Part shown: in pieces, positions 36,270-48,601 of the stretch
How positions within the stretch are numbered: position 1 is the stretch's first letter
How the letters are laid out: each line of letters opens with the position of its first letter
Assembly: GCA_903813345.2 (NCBI GenBank)
Contig: CAIIXF020000007.1
Span: forward strand, 14,056,714-14,120,713
DNA length: 64,000 bases
Source of the DNA: Owenia fusiformis
Lineage: Eukaryota; Annelida; Polychaeta; Sabellida; Oweniidae
Direction: 5' to 3'
Notes under the pieces: generated by a model
What the model was told of the DNA's origin: nothing
Seen by the model: only the letters and a program-made list of their open reading frames with translations
The model's database searches: none
Program-made: the position numbers and the translations under genes

Positions 36270-37668
36270 TTCAAACATGACCATGCTCTATTCGAATTTC
36301 TCAACCAATCAGAATGCAGCATAGCCAATATAGAACGTTCTCTAATTCTCCATAGATGCACGACCATGCTCTATTCAATCTGCAATTTGCATTGTTTTGA
36401 GTGACGTCACATCTCAGCTGCACATCTGAGGCTCTGTCCGGGGATAGCTGTTCTTTTTTACTCCCTCCGTTACTAAATATTTATTTTTATTTTATCAACA
36501 CCCCATGTTTGCATACACCGTATAAAATCTAAAACGGGGAGTAAAATAGAACAGCCCAAACAAATTCTAAAAATTTTCCTGCCAACTTCAGAATCTTGAC
36601 AGCATGCGTATTCTTCCACTTCATGCCCGTTCCACAGACACGGCTTTTACTAATTTTTAGACGTGTCGCAAAAAGCTCGCGCACGCATTGTTACACATTT
36701 TGTGGCGTAATCCAGAGGATCCTCGCTTTTAACATGACAGAATGTGACGTTTTTGAGAAAAATGTACACACATGAAAATCCTTTCGTCCTCCACATTTAC
36801 CTCTATATCACAAAACATTTTAGACGAATAACTCTGATATCATATATATATTGTTAATGGCCTAGGAGCATCATAAAACACGAATCAATTGATATTTTAG
36901 GTGAAATAAATATACGTGTTGCTGTGCTTGAAAATAGGCGAATGGCGTAAATTAGCCCTATTTTAATGAACTTTGAAAACCTTTCGTCCTTCACTTTTCC
37001 ACATACAACAGAAAACACATACTTTTGTGAACAAAATCAACTATTTATTAATAAATTAGAGTTTAGGAGCAAAATAATCATGTATGATTTATTAAAAATT
37101 GATCTCGTATTTTTTGTGTAATGTACACCTGAAAAGTTGAAGGTACCAAAAAATGAGCAAAAAAGGTCGCTGTCAACAGATTCTATTTTTCAGACTCTAT
37201 GACGTCACAATATGGGACGCTTACTAAAATTCATCCTTTGAAATAAAACTTCCATCTACCTTTATCAAGACGAAAAATAAGTATTATAGTCATATATTGT
37301 TTGAGTTATGAGCGTTTAAAGACGAAAAATAATTCAAAATGTAACGTGTCAACATGGGATATTTGCCAGATGCTTTGGTAAATAACTCTTTTTTAAAAAC
37401 GAACGCGCAAAAAATGTGAACGGAGTGTAGTTGATCTAAAATCTTCATCGATACCCTTAAAAAACAAATGCGCCACCTTTTTGCGATACGTCTTATGTTT
37501 GAATCGGAATAAATAATGATAGGCCATTCAATATGGTGAAATTCAGCACTCGTTGGACAGAATGTTAGTACAAATGCACTCACCTTCGGTTCGTGCTTTG
37601 TACAACATTCTGTCCAACTCGTGCTGATTTTCACCATATTGAATGGCCTATCATTATTTATTCCTTAA
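36270..37668. mobile_element. Hairpin-ended repeat, copy A (interrupted)
   Basis: Homologous to 60107-60513, starting ttcaaacatgacc and ending ttatttattccttaa. Relative to that copy it carries an extra segment of roughly 160 bp around 36450-36608 and the 834-bp element at 36660-37493. The 3' part is a 159-bp hairpin (37506-37664) with arms of about 70 bp. No protein is encoded. Confidence 0.85.
36660..37493. mobile_element. 834-bp TA-flanked element, half of the foldback family
   Basis: Starts gacgtgtcgcaaaaagctcg, ends ctttttgcgatacgtct, TA at 36658-36659 and 37494-37495. Closely similar to the right half (about 10671-11545) of the foldback at 9904-11578. The homologous repeat at 60107-60513 lacks it and shows a single TA at 60339-60340. 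Confidence 0.92.
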
Positions 37669-39806
37669 AGTAGCGGTCACACTAGCCGTGTAGGCTCACC
37701 GTTCGCCACCGTTTGGCTAATTATGGCCAGACGGCGACGGCCGCATTGTTTTTATACATTTTTGACCGGGACTATACCGTTCTATTCCGGGTCTGTACCG
37801 GCTTCTCATCGGCCTTGTACCGGACTTACCGTGTTTCAGAATTCTTGCTTACCGTTCTCGCCGTGTTCTCAACTGGCGCATACCATCCCCTCACCAGGTT
37901 TTCACCGGCCGGAACGCCTGGATATCGGCCGAACCGCCTTGATGGCGTCATGCAAACGCTCACAATATTTAGCTCACTTTTTGGTATGTATGCTCAACCA
38001 TCCAGGTGTTCAAAGCTAAATGATTTATATAATTAATTTGCTTATACATCTTAATTATGTTCAATAACATTACAAGTTTGTCTGTATTTAACTGTACAAT
38101 GTGGCCACATAGCTTGTCCATCATGTAAGCAGCTAGTTGGGTCAACCGAGTTAAGTCTTTCTCTGTAATAGTTAGTATGTTTATTCCATGAAAATACGTT
38201 GAAAATGAATAGGTCTCGAGAACCTGACCAACTTTGGTAGACAAACATGCAATATCTATATTTCATCCGACATATCACGTTTTACGTTTTTACTATACGT
38301 TTTGAAACTAATTGCTCTGAGGGGTAACTATTTGTTTTGACATTACATTTTACGCAAAGCGTTATTGGAAGGTACAGATTGAACCTTTACTCCCCTCCAA
38401 CGTTTAGAAATATTTTTCCTCATTAAAATGGAAGGATTCGAAGTGAACTGTACTCGAATTGGAATTGAAGTCAGTTTATTGAATCACTAATAAAAAATAT
38501 GCCAAATCTTATTTGATTTCGAAAAAAGACGGCGGTGTTTTATATTATTTTTATAACGTTTTGTAAAACGGCAACTACATATATTTTGTGATAATTGCGT
38601 CAACGTATATATTACAGGTCTTAGACCTGCGTCGTTTGAGTTATATACCAAAAAATATTGACTTTTGCACGCTGGTGACGTCGCGCCTTTTTAAATTAAT
38701 CGAATAACTCAGAAGGGTATCACTCGAAAATTCACGGAAGACTCCACATCTTTGTTATACCGTAGCTTAATCATTAAGGGATTAATGGGTGAACGTTAAG
38801 TTGTCATGAACATGAATATTGCAGTTTTATTGAATTTTCTGACAGAAATCGGCTCTTCCTCCACCCTATTAATTTTTTCTTATATAATTGGTCGTGTAAA
38901 TGAGAAATAAAGCTTTCACAACTTTTTGATGGACGGTAACGTGAACAGAAAGATCACGTAAAATGCATAAAACAGTTGATAGTTCGAAGTTTGGCTTATA
39001 ATGCTAACTGGACATTTATTTTCACTTTTATTTGAGCTTTAATCATTTTTGCAATTTATTTATTTTCTTCGTGTATGATAAAAGAAATATATTTGTAACT
39101 TGTTTTTCTCAGTGTCTTCAAAAGAATCTCTGTCAAAGTGGTTTGAGTGGATTTGTGGCTTCAAAGTACAAATGAGAAAGTCGAAGAATTGATGTCTCGA
39201 GTTACGGGACAAAACCTTGGACAATAACTGAATATTTAAATAAACTGGAGGCAAAATTGTTGAAACGGCAGAACACGGTGACAACACTGCGTCACGAGGC
39301 GGTACAATTGCGAGTTCACGGTAATAGGATGTTTAGAGGATGTTATGGAGCAGTTATAAGGCCGTTAACACGTTAATGGACTGTTACCTAAGCGTTAAGC
39401 GGCTGGTACCGTGAAAACCCTTTTTATGTGACCTTTCAAACCCCCGTTTGAACCTCGTTTATCGGACGGTACCCAAGCGGTACACTCTCGTTCGCAGCCC
39501 GTCACTGATAGAGTCAACGTCCACCATCGTCCCATTACCGCTCTGCGAACGTGTCCTTAACGGCTGCACCGTCCTTATACCATTCCCGTACCGCTATCAC
39601 CGTTCGCAACCGAACGTTACTCAAACGGGAAAAGTTTTGAGCATGCTCAAAAAATTCGCCGGGTGTGGATGGACGGCAACGTTCCCTGAACGTTTCTCAA
39701 CGGGCGGGAAACGACCCACCGTGTGGCCATACCGTGCACCGCCGTCTGGCCATAATTAGCCACACGGTGGCGAACGGTGAGCCTACACGGCTAGTGTGAC
39801 CGCTAC
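37669..39806. mobile_element. 2.1-kb TTAA-flanked element, non-autonomous
   Basis: Terminal inverted repeats of about 67 bp (gtagcggtcacactagccgt at the tip) with one internal mismatch, flanked by TTAA at 37665-37668 and 39807-39810. TTAA targets suggest piggyBac- or Kolobok-type transposition; the superfamily is not proven. Both GC-richer ends contain repeated accgtt words; the centre is AT-rich and non-coding. Confidence 0.88.
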
Positions 39807-39810
39807 TTAA

Positions 39811-41307
39811 GGCCCGGTCACACCGCCTAAACGTTGCTGGAGCGTTCCTTGAACGTTGAAAAAAATCGTCAACGCTCGTAAACGTTCACCACCGTTTAAC
39901 AAAAGTTGGCATCCGTTAAAGCAACGCTGTAAACGCTCGGCCAACGCGGATGTTTCTCGAGTGGCCATCCTAACGCTCCAAATGTTTTGAGCTGCTCAAA
40001 ATATTGCGAGCGTTGAAAAAGGGACAATTTTACGCCCTGGCAAAGTTTATCACCGCTCCACCAACGCCCAGTCAAAGTTTGGCACCGCTAGACGCAGGTT
40101 CGCGGACGCTTGAATCCGCTAGACCAACGCAGAAATCTTAAACGCTGGACCACCGCTGCTTCGCCAGCGTTGCCCGGGCGGCGATTAAACGTTGCACAAA
40201 CGTCGGTGGAGCGGTTGTTAGCGTTTTATCAGCGTACATGGGGTTGTTGGAACGGTGTCGGACGTTGTCGCAGCGGTCCATGGCGGCGATGAACTTTGCT
40301 TTGGCGTTGGTATAGAGGTGTCGGAGCGGGACCAGAATTTGGCTATAAATACGTGGAGAAATGCACCACTGTGTAGAACACTGTGGAGACACTTGTGCAT
40401 TTTACATTTGATATATATTCATGTCTGGCATTTCAATTTTTTGCATTGTAAATTCCTAAATTAAGCGCTCAAAGTTTGTGATTTTGGATTTTAAAAAGGT
40501 GAATTATGCGATTTTTGTTTTTCATTAAATGTTAATACAAATAGACTTTTACTGAGACCTTTATTCAAATATAGTATATACCTAATGTTTTCACGTCAAG
40601 CAATTCAATAAATTATCTGTGAATTTTCTGCGCAGCTTGTAAAATGTTGCACTCGTCATGGTATTATACAAAAAGTTGATGCGCGCACAGCAATGCAAAA
40701 ATTTGTCATGCGTCATGATTATTACTTTGCTGTAAATGTTATTTGACATTGTTAAAGCAATTTGAACGTAAATCGGTTCCAAGTAATGGAAATGCAACGA
40801 TTAAATTGTGATATGTTTGTTTGAAATGATATGAGAGATTATTAAAGAAAATTGTAATGTTATTCATTCTTAATGTCATATTTACATTAATAGAAGCACT
40901 TTAGATTTAAAACATTTCTTCTTCAATCCTTGAAGGACTTTTGTTAAAGTTACAAATTCCAATAAAGGTCTTTACTCTTAAACACTTCCCACTTGAAATA
41001 ATTTCCCAGTAGTCAAACGTGATATGCTGCTAAACCAACGCTGCTGCTATTTATACCCCCGCCGAGGCAACGCTCTCATGCGCAGAACGCCGCTATACCA
41101 ACGCTCGCATTACCGCTTAACAAACGCTAGCTACCGCTCGCAAGCGCTTAACCAACGCTAAAGCAACGCCGGCTTCAGCGGTGCACCGCTAAGCCAACGC
41201 CCGTGTTTTTGTTTTTTGCCCCATTTTGTGCGCGTTAACGAGCGTTGATGAATTTTTTCAACGTTCAAGGAACGCTCCAGCAACGTCCGGGCGGTGTGAC
41301 CGGGCCT
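39811..41307. mobile_element. 1.5-kb TTAA-flanked element, non-autonomous
   Basis: Terminal inverted repeats of about 70 bp (ggcccggtcacaccgcc at the tip) and TTAA at 39807-39810 and 41308-41311. It shares the tip word cggtcacac with its left neighbour. Both subterminal regions are packed with short caacgct and accgct words in both orientations, like transposase-binding arrays. No transposase frame. Confidence 0.88.
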
Positions 41308-41311
41308 TTAA

Positions 41312-42960
41312 ATATAAAACATTACAAAATCAACTCCGTATTGAAACATGTAAACGAGTTTAGACCAAAAATATATGAACAAGTGAAATGTGAGAAAAGT
41401 CAAACAAGGATTGAATTATGAGATAACTGTTTTAAATATACGAATTGCACAATGTTTAGAAAATAGACCTGTTAAATTAAGAAAAGGTATAATTGCGGAT
41501 TAATCAACATACCATATTCGAACATGACCAGACTATTCACGTGGCTTACGTACAACTCATCCCCTAGACAACTCATCCTTGGACAATCCCTTAGACAACT
41601 TATCTCCTTGACAACTCATCTTTTATCACATGAAACTAAATTGCAAGTGTTTCTGATAAAGAAATATTAAATAAATACACATTAGATAATTCAAAATATT
41701 ATTTTTCACTTTATTGACACACAATTATTTACTAAGTACCTATTTGAATCAAACCGTGCCAGTAAAACTCTCTTGTCCTTTTATCACACGACTCAATATT
41801 TCATGACAAAAAAACAGAACATTAAAATTACTGAAACATGCTAAGGGATGAGTCATCCAGGGGATGAGTAGTCTAGCGGAGGAGTTGTCCATTTACCAGT
41901 CTTCTATAAACTGTGAACAAACTCACTATTTCACCCGGTATTTACTCGTCGATACAATACCTGATCTGTACTAAGTGTTTCGTTCAGTGCTAAACGCTAA
42001 ACCGGGAGTAGGAAATAAGGTGGCGATTCTTGTGCCTAACCCTGCGGTATTTATTCGTCGATATAATAGCTGCTCTTCGGTGTTTTCTCTCAAATAAAAA
42101 TTGCAAATGTATGAAGCAGCCTTGTTACCATTACAGTGATTCATTTTATGTTCGTTTCACAACAATGGTGTAAATGTTAACATATAAAGCAAATTCCGAA
42201 ATATTTTGTAACATTTATGAAAACAAATTAGTGGTTGCCTTAGTAACATTTTGAATAGCATAGATATAGATTGTTAATACAGTGATACAATGGGGAGTAC
42301 AATAGATTTATATGTGACACAATATTTAACTAAAATGTATATATGAATTTCCTTACCATCACATACCCATAGCAACGTAAGCAAAAGTTGAACTGGATAA
42401 ATATCGGAACATTAATGCTCCATATTTTTAGGTACCGAATTATGTCTTTATTTGATTACTTCAAGTAATGTGACTTTTTATGTATGTATGTATAGCTCTG
42501 AACAGTGAAGGCCATACCATATACTAGTAAGCCAAATCTAGTTCAAATATCAGAGCATGCTTTCAACTGAAGTAGTCAAATATTGTATTGTCTTTTAATG
42601 TGGTTTATTTATGATTCGCACCAGTGGATTTAGACGGGGGTGTGGGTGGCGCACCCCCCCCCCCCAGTCAGAATTTAACTGGAAATCAAAATATATGGCA
42701 TTGGCTTGGTTATTTTGTTTGTTTGTTTAGCTTCATTGTGAGATTTTGGTAGTATACGAGTATGTGTCAATCATGTATAACAGTACAACAGGATAAATGA
42801 TTGGTGGCACGTACGCGTCAAGCCCGGGGGTTCACTGTATGTAAACCCTGACGGGAAATTCTCTTCAAAGATTCTTCTCTGGGCCATCTTCAGTTTGAAT
42901 GTAAGCTTTTTTCCCTGAACATGAAATATTCTACTTTGAAACAATCATAGGCTTTGATCA
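41312..42960. other. Gene-free stretch with minisatellite fragments
   Basis: AT-rich. Near 41555-41630 and 41845-41895 are copies of a ggatgagttgtccagg-type unit, mainly in the reverse orientation at the first site. A C-rich run sits near 42650. No gene seen. Confidence 0.5.
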
Positions 42961-42974
42961 AGTCTTACAAGATT

Positions 42975-43215
42975 TATGGTATGGCATTGGTCATATATTT
43001 GGACAATTGGTATGGCATTGGTCTTACAATTCAACATTTGGTATGGCATTGGTCTTATATTTGGACAATTGGTATGACATTGGTCTTATGTCTGAACATT
43101 TGGTATGGCATTGGTCTTATATTTGGACAATTGGTATGACATTGGTCTTATGTCTGAACATTTGGTACATATGTATGGCATTGGTCTTATATTTGGACAT
43201 TTGATATGGCTTTTT
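42975..43215 (+). repeat. Minisatellite, about 31-bp unit
   Basis: Seven or so tandem copies of tggtatggcattggtctta followed by a variable tatttggacaa or tgtctgaacat half. Two unit types alternate. The open frames across it are repeat artefacts. Confidence 0.9.
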
Positions 43216-43311
43216 GGCAATATTTGGTTGATATGGGAACACATTGAAATGACAGATTGGTATTGGAACATATTGACATTTGACGGTTCAGTCTAGGACC
43301 CTCGCCTAATT

Positions 43312-43447
43312 ATGTACAGTATATGTGTGAAGCCCCCAGGCGTCAATTACGCATCCGTGTGAATCCACATCCATGGATTTATAAAGGACTGGAACATGGC
43401 GTAATTATCCTGCATGAATTCAGGCGCCTGGATTCACTGTACTCACA
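43312..43447. repeat. Hairpin repeat of about 135 bp
   Basis: Cagtatatgtgtgaagccc with aggcgtcaattacgc on the left is mirrored by gcgtaatta and aggcgcctggattcactgta on the right. MITE-like; no target duplication identified. Confidence 0.5.
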
Positions 43448-43449
43448 TG

Positions 43450-45796
43450 CATTTTCTGCTGTGAGAATGGACATAGTTAAGATCTTTTCAGAAAGTATGA
43501 AAGCCTTATATTTATTGAATTGAATTACAAAGCAAATGTAAGCAAAAACTCGTGGGAACTTTTTGAAAACGGTCTATTTTAAGGCACGCTATTTTATTGA
43601 GGTCATATAAAATGCAATGTTCTATTCATAATTTGTCTATTGAAATAGGCTTGTGGACAATATCCAGCGTGCCAATTGAACTGACGCGAAACTAATAAAG
43701 TTGTAGTAAACATGTCGTTGGCATTTTAGTTGATAAATAATGCTAACAATCCTATATGTTTCAGATGACATATCATGTGAGGAGGTGCAGACTCTCAGAC
43801 ACCTACATCCTACACAGGGGGTGGTAATTTTTCTCAGATACCTTTACTTTTTGTCAATATATAGACCATTTTGATTAGCCAAGATCGGGTCTCATTTATG
43901 TTTTATCTTCTGCATGGTTTCTCAAAAGACCAAAGCTTATTGCCGGTGAGCAATCTCCAAGTAATCAGTGTATATTTGGAAATTATATTCAATGATATGA
44001 AAGTAGTATTAATACGATGTTTTTTACATCAACATATATTTTGTTTATATACAATCACTCTGCTATACATAACCCCTAGAAATGCATACTCTGTCCAATA
44101 TCCTAGATGCAAGCAGAAATAATCTTGATTTACGTCATTAAAAATTCACAGTTCAGTCAAACTGGTGTCATATTTTGAATCTACATATAAAATTACATCT
44201 AAAAATGTGGTTTTGAAAAGAGTTTATCAACTTTGAAAATTTAATTTTCTTTGAAAAAGTGACTTTTAGGTCGGGGAGATTCCCCATAGACCCCATGTTG
44301 TAAAACTACAAAAAGTGAAATATCTTTTTTTCTGTTGGGCAGATGATATTTTCTTTTACTGGACATATTTTAATTTGTATAACTATCACATACATAAGGG
44401 TAATTTGAAAAGTGAACCACTAAAACTGATGCAGATTCAAGTTTAAAGGAATTTTGTAATACCCTGCCATGTTAATTCCCCCGAATCAGCCACCCGGTGG
44501 CGAAACTGGTATCTACCTACTCGCATCTGAGTAATTGTATTGTTTAGTATATTTTTGAAAGTACCTTATTAACATCTAACGTCATCCGATAAACCATTAA
44601 TAAGGAACAGACAAATAAAAACAGATAACCTAATCATTACTGATAAACCAAAAGGGTTGCTCATTAACACCCAATGCAAGGTATAGAAGAGTGACTATAT
44701 ATTACTTATGGTTGTATGTGGGGATATAGGAAATTCACAAGGAATACTGTTTATCGGAAGTATCATAATGCCGAGTGTGTGGAGCTCAATGAATTCGAAA
44801 TTTAGGCCCACGTTAAGAGTTGTGAATGAATTTTAAAAAACAGGTCCGTCTTTCAAAATGGCAAACGAGAATCATGATTTCGATCGATCCTCCTCATTTC
44901 CATGGGTTTAAATAACATGCCCATGGTATGGAGTTTGACTGAAATTTTGATCACATCCATCGTTTATTATCAAAGATTACCATTTACCATTTTAACAAAT
45001 ACGCGACGGCCGTCAATTTTGATAATTGTCAGTGATGTGGGGAGAGTGTAGTCGGCGTGCATTATATTGTTCAATCTTCCACTCATTTTTGTTTCCATAA
45101 ATAAAGGCAACTACTACTACCTAAAATCAACATAACACAATGCTTCCTTTAAATTGTATTTCTTATATTGTGCTTACTCTCTCGTCTAAAGATTAGATAC
45201 ATAATAATTATGCAATAATTGGATTTATGAAATTATAAACAGTTTGCTGAGGGGAGCAGTACATATGAGAGTACAGAACAAATGCAGTAAGAATGATCCA
45301 TCCCCTGGACAAAGATGACATGACTGATGTCAAGGTCAGGAGGTAACTGGGACTTCATTATTCCACTGAACGACGTCAATGAAGTATGACTACTGAAAAC
45401 AACCCACAACCCACCCTTGAACCAAGGAATTTAGGGTAAAGTAGAATCAATAGATGATTAGCCTAATTAAGCTAATTAAGGGATGTGTCTAAGCAAGTTA
45501 TGAAACATATCCCTTCAATTAGGCTAATTAAATTATAATTTAATTGTACTAATTAGGCTCCCTGACGGCAAACTGTTAGAATCAGAATAAAGTATAACAT
45601 AATGACAGTGCAACAAAATGCGAAATTGAATGTAATACTATATGTACTAAAACATGGTGTATACTTAATACATCATGGTAGTAAAGTTCTTTCAGTTCTT
45701 CAATGTTTAAGATAGTTCTAAATTGTCACAAAATAGAACCATATTGTTACGGGTATAACCTACTCTCGTACTCAATAATGAGCTAGGTCTGACTCT
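43450..45796. other. Gene-free stretch downstream of the metallolyase-like gene
   Basis: No coding signal found. A segment with agccacccggtggcgaaactgg near 44486 recurs in altered form near 55033. A small hairpin with aattaggctaattaa words lies at about 45459-45535. Confidence 0.45.
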
Positions 45797-46232
45797 TCAA
45801 TCGAGAATTTCATCTCTGCTTGCAGGAATTATTGCTTCCGTGAAGGCAATCGCCAGTAGCTCTTCGGGAGTTTCCGTTTTGGGGAACTCGTTCGCAGCCC
45901 ACGTAAGATATACCAGGAATTCGCTCCAGTCTATCATCCCATCAGCATCCATATCCAAAGCCTTCAATGCTTTTCTAGTATCTGGACCGCCTTTAGAGAA
46001 ATACTGAGCCAAAAATCCATTGTAGAACGAATCAAATTTCAGCATATTGTCAGCTTCTCCCTCACGAGTATCCAATTCATCCCAGATCTTGCGAACTTCC
46101 CCAATGAGATATTCGACATGTGGTCCTAGCTTGGTACCATTTGTTATCTCGTCACGCATTGACTCAGAGAGAGACCCACCGGCTCGATCAAACAGAACAG
46201 CCAATCCAAACTTACTCATGTATTCTACCCTC
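45797..46232 (-). CDS. Exon 4: EF-hand domain
   Basis: Terminal exon, phase 2 in (AA+G restores Lys), ending at a stop at 45797-45799. Loop DMDADGMIDWSE at 45920-45955 has Asp at 1, 3, 5 and 9, Gly 6, hydrophobic 8 and Glu 12, so it should bind calcium. An upstream helix-loop-helix around DELDTREGEADNMLKFDSF keeps the pattern but with an abnormal loop, as in a degenerate partner hand. EF-hands normally pair, so one active and one structural hand is likely. Confidence 0.85.
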
Positions 46233-48601
46233 CTAAAAGAAAATAGCGGTGTCAGATGAATTTTAGAGAGTGTGTAAATACGTCAAAAAGGAAACATACA
46301 GGGTGTCCCGAAAGTATGGGGGCCCCCCTAGGCAGACATATTCCAGTGTCCTCATAGTATGTGTCATATATCATTTTAAAGCTTATCCAAAGTTACATTG
46401 ATTTGCCAAGTATCATGGTTTAACTCCCAAATGGTAAAAAGTTACAGTCATTTTAAAAGTTAGTGTTTTGTCAAAATAAAGTTCAATTTTACACCACATT
46501 ACTAGTCAATGAGTCCCCCCTTGGCCATGTTAACACCCGCAATTATTTTCAGATATGACCTTAAAAGCCCTTCAAATAGCGGTGAGGAATTTTATAACCT
46601 TCTTAAAACCTGTTAAGGCACTTTAGAAGAGTTTCCTTAGAGTTTCTACCCTCACCGTTCTCTTTTTCCAACTCAATATCCATCCGACCCGATAAAGATT
46701 GCTGCTGCTTTAGATGGCCCAGGAGGACACATTGACGAGTGATTTGGTGTAAAATTGAACTTAATTTTGACCAAACACTAAATTTTGAAATGCCTGTAAT
46801 TTTTTCACATTTGAGAGTTGAACCATGATACTTGGTGAATCAATGTAACTTTGGATAAGCTTTAAAATGATATATGACACATACTATGACGACACTGGTA
46901 CATGTCTGCCTAGGGGGGGCCCCATACTTTCGGGACACCCTGTATATAATGTATGCACAAGTCCCAATGAAAAGGACCAAAAAAATGTTACAGAACACAC
47001 GAGAAAAAGAAAACATCTGACTGAAAGTACACCACAAGGAAAACGAACCTCGACTATCCCAAACTGTGATCTAACATGAAAAGAAAAAAAATTCCGAGCG
47101 GAAACTATAAAATCATTTTTTAATAGTCATTCTCATATGCAAGAGCTCTTGCGGACTTACTTGCTCGCTCGAAGGTCTTCTAGAATGATTTCCTTCATGC
47201 GGGTTGCGATCTTTAAGTTAAACTGTGGATCGTCGCCAAACAAGCGCACCAATCTCGTACGAATCATTTCAGGCGATGACATCGTTGTGATTCGAACCGG
47301 AGCTACAACACCAAAGAAATCGGCCAAATGAAATTCGTCTTTTCCCATACTAAAGACGTAATCTAGAGCTCTCCTACCAAAAACTGGTTGTTTATCGTGT
47401 GGAGGTTTTCCGGTTGAAATCTTCGTCACTTCTATGGCAGCTTTTCGGAGATGCTGGCAGTTGTATTGTTTTAGCACCTTTTTGTTTCCGAGACGAATCA
47501 TGTTCAAAAGAGTGACACATGAGGATGCTTGTCCCATTGACGCCCCTTCTCCACATACGCTTGCCCAAATACCATCACACCCACCGATCAAGCACTGAAA
47601 CATAATAGCAAATCATTTCACCTAGCCCCAATCAAATTTGCAGGTGAATACTTTTTCCGATATTATACAAACTTCTACTTTTTTTATCGTATGTATGGAA
47701 CTGCAATTCAATTTAATATAACTGACCTCTAGGGCTATGGCATCACAATAGCCAAATTTCTCGTGTACGTGTACAAGCAGACGTCCTTTATAGTCGTTAT
47801 CATCCATAATCTTACGGATGATCCTCGCCCAATGTCCGCACTCTTCAGGCAAAGACTTTCCAGGCTCTTCGAACGCAAGACCGAATGGACGAGTTTTGGC
47901 GGGCATCTTTGAAATCGACTTGACAAATTTACACACACGCTCAGGGTAGGAACCCATTGCTTCCTCTATATCCCGAATGTTGATAAGAATTTTTGCATCA
48001 GGATGAATATTATCGTAACACCAATGAATCCACTTCTTAGTCAACTGTATCATCTCTTTAACTGAAAACTTGTCGTAGTCATACGTAGAGTCACCAAGAT
48101 CAAGCTCGAAAAAGACATTGCGCACACCTGCTTCTTTTATCTTACGCAGTCCGACTGGGACCTTTAAGAGTGCGATCCTTTTTGGCACCTAAAAATGTAA
48201 GATAATGATTTAAATACAACATCAACATTGCAAAATAGAGTCTAGAATCACAACTATTTGAAATAAATCAAATTCTTCATACCTTCGGTAACCTCTGAGA
48301 AAGCCCAAAGATACTCTGGATCTTCGCCTTCATCTATCAACATCTTCATCCACACATCATCTACCCGCGCCATGTGGGAAAATGAGGCTATAATGGTATT
48401 CTTGAAGCCACATTTCTTAACCTCGTTGAAGATAGCGCGTTTGCTCTCAATCGAATGACCTTTTAGTTGACCAACCGTGCTCTCTCGCATAGAGTTGTCC
48501 AGAACGAAGATATCCATATCTTTCAGCTTGTCATACTTCTTCAAGTCTACAGCCACGGCATTTTTGTATTCTTCAACGTAATTCTTTACGCCTTTCGCCA
48601 T
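45797..48601 (-). CDS. DRE-TIM metallolyase-like (HMGL-like) protein with C-terminal EF-hand
   Basis: Four exons on the minus strand: about 48283/48293-48601, 47727-48188, 47161-47594 and 45797-46232. They encode about 546 residues from an ATG in good context (cacaATGG). Residues 28-400 look like a pyruvate carboxyltransferase / HMG-CoA lyase TIM barrel: LDNSMRE at 34-40 matches the D-x-[ST]-x-R-[DE] motif on strand 1, LLVHVHEKFG supplies the paired metal-binding His (243 and 245), and GGCDGIWASVCGEGASMG matches the glycine-rich late-barrel segment. The last exon adds a canonical EF-hand loop. Enzymes of this superfamily cleave or form C-C bonds next to a carboxylate with a divalent metal; substrate here is unknown. 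The usual Asn of the late Gly-Asn motif appears as Gln (MGQAS). No mitochondrial or secretion signal is evident, so cytosolic location is inferred. The first splice junction is problematic (see findings). Confidence 0.82.
46299..46942. mobile_element. 644-bp TA-flanked MITE in intron 3 of the metallolyase-like gene
   Basis: Ends cagggtgtcccgaaagtatg and its complement, with TA at 46297-46298 and 46943-46944. The inverted repeat extends far inside: atatatcattttaaagctta near 46366 and ttggataagctttaaaatga near 46850 mirror each other. Tc1/mariner-type ends; no transposase. Confidence 0.88.
47161..48601 (-). CDS. Exons 1-3: DRE-TIM barrel part
   Basis: Exon 1 (ATG at 48599-48601) carries the strand-1 motif at 48482-48499. 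Exon 2 (47727-48188) carries FFELDLGD, INIRDIEEA and the HxH motif at 47763-47771. Exon 3 (47161-47594) begins CLIGGCDG and ends DLRASK, donor gtaagt. Exon 2-3 is a phase-0 junction with good borders (GAG before gtcagt, cag before TGC). The 94-base intron 1 has a good donor (gtatga) that gives phase 1, whereas exon 2 must be read from phase 0. Confidence 0.8.

Noticed and set aside
36093-36404. 103-codon frame
   Set aside because: Its second half is the hairpin-ended repeat, also present at 60.1 kb with the same non-gene context.
39448-39759. 103-codon frame in the 2.1-kb TTAA element
   Set aside because: Lies in the motif-rich subterminal and TIR sequence; composition reflects repeated accgtt words, not protein.
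42954-43296. Several overlapping repeat-rich frames
   Set aside because: They translate a minisatellite in multiple frames and both strands.
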